Below, piece by piece: positions 6,855 through 13,798 of a DNA stretch of 57,095 nt (the first letter of the stretch is position 1; every line of letters begins with the position of its first letter). The notes beneath the pieces were generated by a model that was given only the letters and a program-made list of their open reading frames with translations, made no database searches and was not told where the DNA came from. Made by a program: the position numbers and the translations under genes. The stretch is taken from positions 1 through 57,095 of the forward strand of contig NZ_PVWJ01000015.1 in the NCBI RefSeq assembly GCF_003003775.1, given 5' to 3'. This DNA comes from Merismopedia glauca CCAP 1448/3. Its GTDB lineage: Bacteria > Cyanobacteriota > Cyanobacteriia > Cyanobacteriales > CCAP-1448.

Positions 6855-8024
6855 ATGTTTGTCATAGAGTTTAAAGCTAAAGGTAAAACTAAACAGTACG
6901 AAGCAATAGATGATGCTATTCGTACATCTCAATTTATCCGCAATAAATGTATCAGATATTGGATGGATAATAAAGGTGTGGGTAAGTACGATCTAAGCGC
7001 TCACTGCAAGATTTTAGCTAAAGAATTTAAATTCGCCGACGAACTAAACTCTCAAGCTAGACAAGCATCAGCAGAACGTGCCTGGTCTTCAATTGCTAGA
7101 TTTTTTGAGAACTGCAAGAAACAGATGGCAGGACGCAAAGGATTCCCTAAGTTCAAGAAGAATGTTCGCTCTGTTGAATATAAAGGAACGGGGTGGAAAC
7201 TCATCAATCCTAAAACTATTCAATTCACTGATAAAAAGGGGATTGGAGTTTTAAAACTCAAAGGAACTTGGGACTTAGGATACTTCCAGAAAGAAGATAT
7301 CAAGCGCGTTCGACTAGTTAAAAGAGCAGACGGCTACTACTGTCAGTTTGTACTTTCAACTGAAGTTAAAGAAGAAGTAGAACCATCGAACAAGGCTATT
7401 GGTTTAGATGTAGGCTTAGCCGCTTTTTATACCGACAGTCTGGGTAATAAGATAGATAATCCTAGATTCCTACGGAAAGCTGAGAAGAAGTTAAAAAGAC
7501 TTCAGCGCAGGCTCTCTAAAAAAGTCAAAGGTTCTCAAAACAGAAACAAAGCAAGGGTGAAGCTAGGAAAGGCACATCTCAAAGTAAGTAGGCAGCGTAA
7601 AGATTTTGTCGTTAAGTTGGCAAGGTGCGTAATTCGCTCTCACGATGCTATAGCCTACGAGGATTTAAGGATAAGCAACCTAGTCAGAAACCATTGCCTA
7701 GCAAAGTCAATCAATGATGCTGCATGGTATCAATTTAGGGCTTGGTTAGAATATTTTGGGTGGAAGTTTGGCAAAATAACCATCGCTGTTCCGCCCCAAT
7801 ATACCAGTCAAGAGTGTTCAAATTGTGGCATTGTGGTCAAGAAAACTCTCTCTACTCGCACACACGCCTGTAAATGTGGGTGTAGCTTGGATAGGGATGA
7901 GAATGCAGCAGTTAACATTCTCAGGAAAGGTTTAAGTACGGTAGGGCATACCGGATTTCAAGCTTGGGGAGAAGCTACCTCTACTTTAGAAGGCGCAAGT
8001 CTTTTAGAGCAAGTAGCTTCGTAG
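6855..8024 (+). CDS. tnpB: RNA-guided endonuclease TnpB (IS200/IS605 family)
   Basis: The 389-residue protein has the full TnpB layout: an N-terminal RNA/TAM-recognition region, then a split RuvC nuclease with catalytic acids in AIGLDVGLAAF, IAYEDLRISNL and SLDRDENAAVNIL. A zinc finger (CSNCG...CKCGC) lies between the last two. All three acids and the cysteines are intact, so it could be an active guide-RNA-dependent DNA nuclease. TnpB uses an RNA (omega/reRNA) transcribed from the gene's 3' end and the element's right end. A GAGG sequence 12 nt upstream of ATG is the likely ribosome-binding site. No tnpA accompanies it. Confidence 0.9.
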   Translation: MFVIEFKAKGKTKQYEAIDDAIRTSQFIRNKCIRYWMDNKGVGKYDLSAHCKILAKEFKFADELNSQARQASAERAWSSIARFFENCKKQMAGRKGFPKFKKNVRSVEYKGTGWKLINPKTIQFTDKKGIGVLKLKGTWDLGYFQKEDIKRVRLVKRADGYYCQFVLSTEVKEEVEPSNKAIGLDVGLAAFYTDSLGNKIDNPRFLRKAEKKLKRLQRRLSKKVKGSQNRNKARVKLGKAHLKVSRQRKDFVVKLARCVIRSHDAIAYEDLRISNLVRNHCLAKSINDAAWYQFRAWLEYFGWKFGKITIAVPPQYTSQECSNCGIVVKKTLSTRTHACKCGCSLDRDENAAVNILRKGLSTVGHTGFQAWGEATSTLEGASLLEQVAS

Positions 8025-8064
8025 AACCAAGAATCTCGTCGGCTTTAGCCATCGAGAGTGTCAA
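7930..8064 (+). ncRNA. Probable TnpB guide RNA scaffold (omega RNA) and right end
   Basis: By family rule the TnpB-associated RNA spans the end of tnpB and the right end of the element. A hairpin TCTCG-tc-GGC-ttta-GCC-at-CGAGA at 8034-8057 and the terminal GTGTCAA (8058-8064) fit the 3' part of the scaffold. The guide would then be the flanking sequence from 8065 (TAAGATTACCGATTAG...), which covers the 3' end of the neighbouring minus-strand gene. The 5' limit of the RNA is not visible and is set arbitrarily. Confidence 0.5.
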
Positions 8065-8076
8065 TAAGATTACCGA

Positions 8077-8391
8077 TTAGCCCAATACCTCTGGTGAGTG
8101 ATGACAATTCAAACAGAAATTACTATAACCCATACAAGCACACCGAGAGCCATCGTCGGGCTTATTGTCACTAGTACCAGTTGATAAAGCTACCTCTTGC
8201 TCGTTTTTGGGAATATGATGCATTATTTCGGTAACTTCTGGGGCTAGATTGACACTGACTGCGGTTGCTGAATTTAAGCTAGTTTTACTTGGTGCAGACA
8301 CTTCACCTGCTTTAACCAGATTAGTTGTAGCTAGTATCAAAGCTACAGAGCTACAATAACCGATTAAAGTCAACTTTTGTGATTTATTCAT
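8077..8391 (-). CDS. Small exported cysteine-rich protein with a CXXCH motif
   Basis: The 104-residue product has an N-terminal signal segment (positively charged start, hydrophobic residues about 9-25, then VKAGEV). The mature region is polar and ends in a Cys/His cluster: CACMGYSNFCLNCHHSPEVLG. CLNCH matches the covalent haem-attachment motif CXXCH, but there are only about ten residues after it and no evident methionine ligand. A metal- or disulfide-binding role is therefore as likely. I do not recognise a family. The stop codon lies 12 bp from the right end of the tnpB element. Confidence 0.55.
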   Translation of the reverse strand: MNKSQKLTLIGYCSSVALILATTNLVKAGEVSAPSKTSLNSATAVSVNLAPEVTEIMHHIPKNEQEVALSTGTSDNKPDDGSRCACMGYSNFCLNCHHSPEVLG

Positions 8392-8453
8392 GGGGTTCTT
8401 TCCTCTCTAAATAAGTATGTCAAATTGAGCGATCGCCACCCTGGCAAATCAGA

Positions 8454-9836
8454 TCATTTACCGATACAGAAACGACTGAAAATTTGCTCTAAAACCGATT
8501 CAGTAACTTCTTCTCCAGTAATTTCTCCTAAAGCCTGGATTGCCGTCCTCAAATCAATCGTCCAAAAATCTAGGGGTAATTGAGTAGTAATAGTTGCTTG
8601 CACTTGTTCTAAAGCAATTTTAGCTTTAGTTAGGGCTGCTGCTTGCCTTTGATTGATGGCTAGATCGAGGTTAGCTGCATTAAGGCTGTTGGCTGCTACT
8701 GCATCAACTATAGCCTGCTCTAGCTTATCTATCCCCTGATTGAAGGCGGCGGCTGTCTCGACTACTTGGGTAATTGATTTAGGATAACTTACTGTACTAT
8801 TGGTTGCCAGATCGATTTTGTTAATTACCAAGATCAGTATTTTTTCGGATACTGTTTTGTAAATTTCGGCATCTTCAACCGTCCAACCTACTTGAGCATC
8901 GATCGCCAGTAACACCAAATCTGCCGCTTCAGCCACCTTTTGAGAGCGCGCTACTCCAATTTGTTCGACTAAATCCGCAGTTTCCCGAATTCCGGCGGTA
9001 TCTAGCACCTGGATCGGAATTCCCCGAACTACTAACTGAGATTCCACCACATCTCTAGTCGTACCAGGAAGATCTGTAACAATAGCGCGATCGCTTTGAC
9101 TCCAAGCATTCAGTAAACTCGATTTTCCCACATTCGGACGACCGACGATCGCCACCTTTAACCCACTTCTGAGTAACTCACCCGATGGCGCAGTCGCGAG
9201 AATTTGCTCAACTTGACTGAGTAAAGCTTCAATTTGCGCTTTAATACTGGGTTCATCCAAGGGAGGCAAATCGTCTTCAAAATCGATTCTGGCTTCAATT
9301 TCTGCCAAAATCCCAACCGCTACACCCCGCAACCGACTAATAGGTTCTCTCAGCTTCCCTTGTAACCCCGCTAAAGCAATGTGAGAAGCCGCTTCCGAAC
9401 GCGCACCAACTAGATCTGCAATACTTTCGGCTTGGGTTAAATCCAACCTGCCATTGAGGAATGCTCGTAAGGTAAACTCTCCAGGTAAGGCTAATCTTGC
9501 ACCCTGTTCGATACACAATTGTAAAACCTGCTGTACCGGAACAATTCCCCCATGACAATGGAATTCGATGATATCTTCTCGCGTATAAGAGCGAGGCGAT
9601 CGCATAATCAGTAATAAAGCTTCATCTATAGTGCGTTGAGTCTGAGGGTGACGCACATAGCCGTACAACAGACGATGGCTCTCCCAAACCTGTTTCCCTG
9701 GCGCGTAAAATAGAGTTTGGGCAATAGAAAAGGCTTGACTACCAGATATCCTCACAATACCAACACTACCTTGCTGCGGGACTATAGCCGTAGCTATAGC
9801 GGCGATCGTTTCTCCAGAAATCGAGGGGTGAGACAT
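8454..9836 (-). CDS. mnmE: tRNA uridine-5-carboxymethylaminomethyl modification GTPase MnmE
   Basis: The 460-residue protein has the three-part MnmE architecture. An N-terminal tetrahydrofolate-binding domain (DTIAAIATA-like start; [11 protein letters not shown]) is followed by a helical domain that carries an inserted Ras-like G domain: [25 protein letters not shown] and NKID. The C-terminus is the invariant FCIGK, whose cysteine is essential. With MnmG it installs the cmnm5 group on U34 of tRNAs read by split codon boxes. Length is normal for the family. It appears monocistronic and its upstream region is a HIP1-rich spacer. Confidence 0.95.
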   Translation of the reverse strand: MSHPSISGETIAAIATAIVPQQGSVGIVRISGSQAFSIAQTLFYAPGKQVWESHRLLYGYVRHPQTQRTIDEALLLIMRSPRSYTREDIIEFHCHGGIVPVQQVLQLCIEQGARLALPGEFTLRAFLNGRLDLTQAESIADLVGARSEAASHIALAGLQGKLREPISRLRGVAVGILAEIEARIDFEDDLPPLDEPSIKAQIEALLSQVEQILATAPSGELLRSGLKVAIVGRPNVGKSSLLNAWSQSDRAIVTDLPGTTRDVVESQLVVRGIPIQVLDTAGIRETADLVEQIGVARSQKVAEAADLVLLAIDAQVGWTVEDAEIYKTVSEKILILVINKIDLATNSTVSYPKSITQVVETAAAFNQGIDKLEQAIVDAVAANSLNAANLDLAINQRQAAALTKAKIALEQVQATITTQLPLDFWTIDLRTAIQALGEITGEEVTESVLEQIFSRFCIGK

Positions 9837-9856
9837 TTTCTACCAAGTCGCGTTTA

Positions 9857-10035
9857 GATGGTAACTATAGAGGCAATTCACTCTGATGATTTTATCCTCG
9901 CCAGAGATCGCCCTGTGCTACAGATAAGCGAACTGACTCGTCAGCGCTGGCGCGATCGCCTACCCTACACCAAAATGCGATCGCACTCTCTTAATAAAAA
10001 GCGATCGCGTGCCCCGCACGAACAGGCGATCGCAC
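9857..10035. repeat. HIP1-rich intergenic spacer
   Basis: Several copies of GCGATCGC or its GATCGC half are packed into about 180 bp, separated by short CTCT/ACA-rich spacers. A 77-codon open frame crosses it but is a by-product of the repeats. It separates mnmE from the toxin-antitoxin island. Confidence 0.7.
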
Positions 10036-10248
10036 TCACACAGAAATCAAGTGCGATTTTGGTTCAGGTATTAAACGCCCTAATTCTTTAGCAGTTTCTA
10101 CCCACTCTTGCATAATAATTTCTACGTTTTGCACTGCTTCTCGATAAGTTTGTCCATCAGCCATACAACCTGGTAATTCTGGTACTTCTGCAATAAATGC
10201 TCGATCTTCTTCGCTCCAGTAAATCATAATTTCATAGCGAAGTGTCAT
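10036..10248 (-). CDS. HicB-like antitoxin
   Basis: The 70-residue protein shows the HicB partial RNase H fold pattern: YEIMIYWSEEDRAFIAEVPELPGCMADGQTYREAVQNV, followed by an amphipathic helix. HicB neutralises HicA and usually represses the operon; this short form lacks a separate C-terminal DNA-binding domain. A GGAGA sequence lies 5 nt before ATG. The start overlaps the end of the toxin gene by 17 bp, as is usual for hicA-hicB order. Confidence 0.85.
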   Translation of the reverse strand: MTLRYEIMIYWSEEDRAFIAEVPELPGCMADGQTYREAVQNVEIIMQEWVETAKELGRLIPEPKSHLISV

Positions 10249-10498
10249 TTCGATCTCCTAAATTGTACTTAATAATTACTGTGCGTATTTGCTTTACTTG
10301 ATAAGCTTTTGCTTGCGAACCTTTAGGTTGAAGATTGAGAATTTCTTCAACACCTTCCTTAGTAAAAATATGATGATTACCACGAATTCGCTCTTCAAAG
10401 CCTAAGTTGCGTAACAGGTGGCATAGCTGGGCAAATGGAATGTTAGCATCCGATGCTCCCAATAATATTTTAGCTAGAATTTTGTTTTGTTGACTCAC
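10232..10498 (-). CDS. HicA-like mRNA interferase toxin
   Basis: The 88-residue product (GTG start at 10498) contains the HicA double-stranded-RNA-binding-like core: LCHLLRNLGFEERIRGNHHIFTKEG, with the catalytic His in GNHHIF, then ILNLQPKGSQAKAYQVKQIR. HicA toxins cleave mRNA and arrest growth unless bound by HicB. The first ten residues extend slightly beyond the typical start. The module looks intact: both key motifs are present and the genes overlap by 17 bp. The promoter should lie in the AT-rich stretch just above 10500. Confidence 0.85.
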   Translation of the reverse strand: MSQQNKILAKILLGASDANIPFAQLCHLLRNLGFEERIRGNHHIFTKEGVEEILNLQPKGSQAKAYQVKQIRTVIIKYNLGDRNDTSL

Positions 10499-10733
10499 AA
10501 TTTTGAGTAATTATTTGATTTTGACATCTACAATGAAGACTGTAACTGACAAATATATCACTCAAACATTTCTACTTTTAAAGAGAAGATCGCACTCATG
10601 GTAACCGTTCATCAAAAGAATAAAGAGATCGCCTCTCCCAATAGAAAAAGCGATCGCTCTCAACCCATTTGATATTTATAGCAGTATCTTTTAGATTAAG
10701 CTCAAACACATTTAATTTGTATATTTAATTTTG
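10499..10733. other. Spacer with scattered HIP1 sites
   Basis: No gene is visible in this 235-bp stretch. The part nearest 10500 should hold the promoter for the hicA-hicB pair. Two or three HIP1-like units with CTCT-rich neighbours occupy 10585-10670, and the rest is AT-rich. Confidence 0.5.
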
Positions 10734-10949
10734 CTAAAACTCTTGTGGGGCGGGCATCTTGCCTGCCTTCATTACGATTCCGACTCTGACTGACCAAATA
10801 CTCTTTTTGGGTTTGACTTCCTTAAACTCTAGGCTCGAATGGAATGGATTCTCTTTCCAAAGCTGATAATTTTTCTTGGCAGTTTCTTGTATGCGCTGTG
10901 GCAACTCCAGAAATAATTCCCGAAACTTTCTGGTTCTGGATGACCGCAT
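10734..10949 (-). pseudogene. RelE/ParE-like toxin truncated at the C-terminus
   Basis: The reading frame (71 codons) begins as a standard RelE/ParE-superfamily toxin: SRTRKFRELFLELPQRIQETAKKNYQLWKENPFHSSLEFKEV...IWSVRVGI. Members of this subgroup continue with about 20 further residues containing the last beta strand and catalytic region ('...WFWIGSHxEYD'). Here the frame switches to VMKAGKMPAPQEF and stops; that tail is encoded by a palindromic repeat (GGGCATCTTGCC core at about 10752-10765). The start overlaps the antitoxin stop (TAATG). The toxin is probably inactive. Confidence 0.65.
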
Positions 10950-11176
10950 TACTCTTCACCGAACCCTTTATCCTCCGTCTTCCCTTCTCGATCTTCAATC
11001 AAGGCTTCGTGCGCCATCTGCTGGAGAACTCCTAGATCGATATCTGGATTCGATAAACTTTCTTGCCACTTCAATTCATTTTGAATATCTTCTAGTAGTT
11101 GTTGGGCAAGCTCATCTTGAAGATGAGTTGGGAGTTTCTGCATTTCTTGGAAAGCTTCTTCTACCAAGCTAGCCAT
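10949..11176 (-). CDS. Antitoxin of a RelE/ParE-like module
   Basis: The 75-residue protein (MASLVEEAFQEMQKLPTHLQDELAQQLLEDIQNELKWQESL...) belongs to a cyanobacterial antitoxin group whose members precede RelE/ParE-like toxins of the type found directly downstream. It is helical, acidic and lacks a recognisable separate DNA-binding motif. TAATG overlap with the toxin start implies translational coupling. Because the toxin is truncated by a repeat, the antitoxin may now be an orphan. Confidence 0.75.
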   Translation of the reverse strand: MASLVEEAFQEMQKLPTHLQDELAQQLLEDIQNELKWQESLSNPDIDLGVLQQMAHEALIEDREGKTEDKGFGEE

Positions 11177-11344
11177 AAATGTTTTCCTATGTAGTTTACT
11201 TTAAATAGTAAAGCGATCGCACTTAGGATTAAACCTGATCGCCCTACTTCAAACCTCAACGCGATCGCATCCATAACAGAAAAGGTGATCGCACTCATGG
11301 CAACTGTTGATGAAAAGTCAGTGGCAATTTCCTTGACTAAGGCT
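11177..11344. other. Spacer with HIP1 sites between two TA modules
   Basis: This stretch between divergently oriented TA modules carries at least three GCGATCGC/GATCGC units (about 11212-11300) and otherwise no coding signal. The 'GATCGCACTCATGGCAACTGTTGAT' like wording near 11288 resembles one at about 10592, so the HIP1 spacers share more than the octamer. Confidence 0.5.
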
Positions 11345-11367
11345 ATAGTATCAAATTATGATACTAT
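11345..11367. promoter_or_regulatory. Inverted-repeat operator candidate before hicA
   Basis: ATAGTATCA (11345-11353) and TGATACTAT (11359-11367) form a perfect 9-bp inverted repeat with a 5-bp centre. It ends 2 bp before the putative hicA start codon at 11370. Position and symmetry suit autoregulation by the HicB protein encoded downstream, whose C-terminus looks like an Arc/MetJ-type DNA-binding segment. Confidence 0.6.
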
Positions 11368-11369
11368 AA

Positions 11370-11685
11370 ATGACTCTAACTAAGAAACATCAAAACTCTT
11401 TCTAAGATATTTGAGAAACCAGTCAGAGCAGATATCGCTTGGGCTGATATCGAATCGATGCTGAAAGCTATGGGAGCGGAAATCTCTGAAGGTAGAGGTT
11501 CAAGAGTACGAATTGCCTTGCAAGGTGTCAAAGCAGTATTTCACAGACCGCACCCTGAAAAGGAAACAGACAAGGGATCTGTTGCTTCCATGAGGCGCTT
11601 TTTAACTGAAGCAGGAATGATGGAAGAAGCTAAGGACGAGCATGAGGAAAAGGATCTAAAAGATGATGAAATACAAGAATTATGA
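11370..11685 (+). pseudogene. HicA-type toxin with an N-terminal frameshift
   Basis: The ATG at 11370 opens MTLTKKHQNSF and hits TAA at 11403. In the next frame from 11401 the sequence continues SKIFEKPVRADIAWADIESML, then KAMGAEISEGRGSRVRIAL, VKAVFHRPHPEKETDKG and VASMRRFLTEAG, a normal HicA of this subgroup. The break is at a CTCTTTCT run (11396-11403), so a small indel or slippage is likely. An internal ATG at 11458 could yield a 75-residue product lacking the first helix. The catalytic-region His residues in FHRPHP are present. Whether any toxin is made is uncertain. Confidence 0.65.
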
Positions 11686-11992
11686 ATCTAGAGTCTCATT
11701 TGATGATGAAGCGGGTATTTTTCATGGTGAGGTGATAGGGATTCGAGATGTCATTACTTTCCAAGGTGAAAGTGTTGCAGAGTTAAGAAGAGCTTTTGCA
11801 GAATCAGTGGATGATTATCTGGCTTTTTGTGCTGAACGTGGAGAAGAACCGGATAAGCCGTTTTCCGGTCGTTTTGTACTCAGGATTAAGCCAGAGTTGC
11901 ACAAGCAAATTTATTTGGCAGCTAAACAGGAAGGAAAAAGCCTAAACGCTTGGGTTGAAGAAAAGTTGTCGTGGCAGAAATATTCAGCTTAA
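11663..11992 (+). CDS. HicB-family antitoxin with C-terminal DNA-binding segment
   Basis: The 109-residue protein has an N-terminal HicB core (YESRVSFDDEAGIFHGEVIGIRDVITFQG, ELRRAFAESVDDYLAFCAERGEEPDKP) and a C-terminal ribbon-helix-helix-like part (SGRFVLRIKPELHKQIYLAAKQEGKSLNAWVEEKL). It would bind HicA and repress the operon, perhaps at the inverted repeat 11345-11367. Its start overlaps the toxin frame by 23 bp; AAGGA lies about 8 nt upstream. The antitoxin is intact although the toxin frame is broken. Confidence 0.85.
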   Translation: MMKYKNYESRVSFDDEAGIFHGEVIGIRDVITFQGESVAELRRAFAESVDDYLAFCAERGEEPDKPFSGRFVLRIKPELHKQIYLAAKQEGKSLNAWVEEKLSWQKYSA

Positions 11993-12060
11993 AAATTAAA
12001 GCGATCGCCCCTCTTCAACAAAAAGCGATCCGATCGCTCAACTTCGATAGTTTCCTTTTA

Positions 12061-12462
12061 TCAAAACCTCTCTATAAAATCCTTGTGTTTTGATTTTTCT
12101 GCGATTAAGCTATACAGTTTTTGTTTGTATTCTGAATGCACCCAAGTCAAATCATCAACAGTAAGATTCATTGCGTTCATGGTTTCGGCTAAGACTGTAG
12201 GGATGTTTGGCTGATTATACCGCACGCAAATTTCTATACCAGGTTCGGGAGAATGGAGATGACGAACTAAACTGACTTGAGATCCAAAAGGTAAAACTAA
12301 GGTAGCAAAAACTAAGTAATCTAAGTCGTCGTAACTTTCTTTAAATTCCAGATTATTCGATCTACTTATTTCCGCAGGTTCTTGTCGAATCATGGCTACT
12401 AGCACAGTTTCGGCAACCAGATCTTCAAGTTGAACTAAATTCTGAGTGCGAGCGAAAGTCAT
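12061..12462 (-). CDS. Unrecognised protein, second gene of an overlapping pair
   Basis: I chose the ATG at 12462 (133 residues), which overlaps the previous stop as ATGA. A TTG 12 bp upstream is the alternative. The sequence is mixed alpha/beta (FKESYDDLDYLVFATLVLPFGSQVSLVRHLHSPEPGIEICVRYNQPNIPTVLAETM) and ends with a charged helix. There is no signal peptide or membrane segment. I do not recognise a family. Tight overlap with the upstream gene and its position within a toxin-antitoxin island suggest an immunity or antitoxin role, but this is inference. Confidence 0.55.
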   Translation of the reverse strand: MTFARTQNLVQLEDLVAETVLVAMIRQEPAEISRSNNLEFKESYDDLDYLVFATLVLPFGSQVSLVRHLHSPEPGIEICVRYNQPNIPTVLAETMNAMNLTVDDLTWVHSEYKQKLYSLIAEKSKHKDFIERF

Positions 12463-12761
12463 GGATAATAACAAATCTCCGTTACTCTAATTTTAGCGTA
12501 GTCACCTTCTGTATAAACTCCTGAGCGATCGCCGCTCCAAAGTGCTAAATGAGGTGGTGTGCCAGGATCTGGAGGAACATCTGTCATAAATTTTATCCCT
12601 CTCGATCCTTGTCCACCAATCCATCTGGTGTACGCTTTTACTTGTGGATTGATAGATTGAAGATAATTTCTGGGAACCTTTCCCCAAATCTCTTTACTTT
12701 GAATCTGTAATTTGATCGCTGTAGGATCGGTTTCAATCCGATATAATGGCCCATAAAGCAA
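12459..12761 (-). CDS. Unrecognised protein, first gene of an overlapping pair
   Basis: The 100-residue frame starts at TTG 12761, supported by an AGGAG 8 nt upstream; there is no good ATG. The C-terminal half holds RWIGGQGSRGIKFMTDVPPDP, PPHLALWSG and GDYAKIRVTEI. It reads like a compact beta-rich domain that ends a larger protein, possibly a stand-alone toxin-type module. No catalytic motif is certain. It overlaps the next gene by 4 bp. In this neighbourhood a toxin/antitoxin or toxin/immunity pair is plausible but not shown. Confidence 0.55.
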   Translation of the reverse strand: MLYGPLYRIETDPTAIKLQIQSKEIWGKVPRNYLQSINPQVKAYTRWIGGQGSRGIKFMTDVPPDPGTPPHLALWSGDRSGVYTEGDYAKIRVTEICYYP

Positions 12762-12853
12762 TTAATTTCTCCTGTTGGCGATCGCCTCCTTGTTTTATAA
12801 TCTCACCGATAAGATGCGATCGCACTCTCCCCAACAGAAACGCGATCGCACTT

Positions 12854-13180
12854 TTAAGAGCCTCCAACTTCAATTACTTCCCCTGGAGCAATTGTATTTA
12901 AGAGGTTACAAACATCTGGTATCAAAGGAACTAAATCTGGCAACCTATTACTACGTGCTACAAGAACGATGACTGCCACTCCAGCTTGCTTTAAGTTTTG
13001 CTGATAGCGCAAATTTTGGTCTGTAGTAAGCAGAACCGTGAAGCCCTCTTGAGTCATGAGTTGCAACAATTCACCGTTCTTTTTCCCCGACCATCCCATC
13101 TCAACAACTGTGCAGATCTCGTATTCGGCGAGTTCGCGTTTTAGGGGGCGTGGGGCGCATTCATCAAGCAGGATTCGCAT
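12854..13180 (-). CDS. DUF5615-type PIN-like toxin
   Basis: I chose ATG 13180 (108 residues; MRILLDECAPRPLKREL), which matches the conserved start of this family. The motif LLDEC supplies the first PIN acidic residue. VVEMGWSGKKNGELLQLMTQEGFTVLLTTDQNL carries the 'G..N..LL' and 'TTDQNL' motifs shared with PIN-like nucleases. The family is found as the toxin partner of DUF433 antitoxins. It overlaps the antitoxin gene by 17 bp and looks intact. Confidence 0.85.
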   Translation of the reverse strand: MRILLDECAPRPLKRELAEYEICTVVEMGWSGKKNGELLQLMTQEGFTVLLTTDQNLRYQQNLKQAGVAVIVLVARSNRLPDLVPLIPDVCNLLNTIAPGEVIEVGGS

Positions 13181-13388
13181 AGCCCACCAGCATATCTTTC
13201 GCCAATTCCAGGGCTGCGATCGCTTGCTCGCGTCTAACACTAGGGAAATGATCTAAGAATTCGTCGAGTCGATCGCCTGCTTCGAGATAATCGAGCAAAG
13301 TTTTGACGGGTACGCGAGTTCCTAAAAAAACTGGGGTTCCTCCCAGGATATCAGGGTCGCTATGAATAACAGGCGTTGTGGTTGTCAT
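13164..13388 (-). CDS. DUF433-family antitoxin
   Basis: The product from ATG 13388 is 74 residues: PVIHSDPDILGGTPVFLGTRVPVKTLLDYLEAGDRLDEFLDHFPSV, then an Ala-rich helix. This is the DUF433 helix-turn-helix-like fold (GG.PV..GTR..V). Such proteins are antitoxins and probable operon autorepressors. The downstream gene is the cognate DUF5615 toxin. An upstream in-frame start at 13466 would lie in HIP1 repeat sequence and is rejected. Confidence 0.85.
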   Translation of the reverse strand: MTTTTPVIHSDPDILGGTPVFLGTRVPVKTLLDYLEAGDRLDEFLDHFPSVRREQAIAALELAKDMLVGYANPA

Positions 13389-13439
13389 GTCAGTTATTCT
13401 GTATAGCTTAATTTTCTCCGATCTTAGCCTACAAATGCT

Positions 13440-13790
13440 GGAGAAAAATTGGCGATCGCTCCTCAAACCTCAACCGGATCGCTTCTCTCCAACAGAAAAT
13501 GCGATCGCTCCACCTCAACCCGATCGCCTCCCCTCTACACAAAAGCGATCGCACCCTCTTCCAACCCAAGCATGATCGCACTTCAAACCCACCTCTATCG
13601 CTCGATCTTAAACTCCACCCGATCGCCCTTCCCAACACAAAGCGATCGCCCTAACATAAAAGCGATCGCCCCTCTTCCAACCCAATCCGATCGCCTCACT
13701 TCAAACCTCAACCTGATCGCACTTTCTCAACAAAAAGCGATCACACTCCCCTACAGAACAAAAAACGCGATCGCCTTATATTTGCTTGGG
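13440..13790. repeat. Degenerate HIP1 array
   Basis: About 350 bp contain more than a dozen GATCGC units, many as full GCGATCGC, at roughly 20-30 bp intervals. The spacers alternate between two related wordings, 'CTCTTCCAACCCA' and 'CACTTCAAACCTCAACC', and A-runs often precede full octamers. The pattern suggests tandem amplification of a HIP1-plus-spacer unit followed by decay. It is non-coding on both strands in any plausible reading. Confidence 0.75.
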
Positions 13791-13798
13791 AATCTACT

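Larger units (their letters stand above)
6711..8064 (+). mobile_element. IS200/IS605-type element carrying only tnpB
   Basis: The element consists of a structured left end (6714-6817), tnpB, and a hairpin right end finishing GTGTCAA at 8064. No Y1 tyrosine transposase (tnpA) gene is present, so movement would depend on a TnpA supplied in trans. The left border is approximate; the right border is inferred from the hairpin plus the terminal TCAA common to these elements. It lies between the zinc transporter operon and the convergent small-protein gene, 12 bp from the latter's stop codon. Confidence 0.75.

Noticed and set aside
6700-8077. TTACCGAT on both sides of the tnpB element as a target-site duplication
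   Set aside because: IS200/IS605 elements do not duplicate their target, and the two octamers lie at different distances from the inferred ends. Coincidence is likelier.
10844-11172. Plus-strand frames opposite the RelE/ParE-like module
   Set aside because: They overlap the toxin and antitoxin genes on the opposite strand, whose protein motifs and TAATG coupling are convincing.
13440-13790. CRISPR-like array
   Set aside because: Repeat units are only 6-8 bp of HIP1, spacing is irregular and spacers are themselves related. No cas genes are present.
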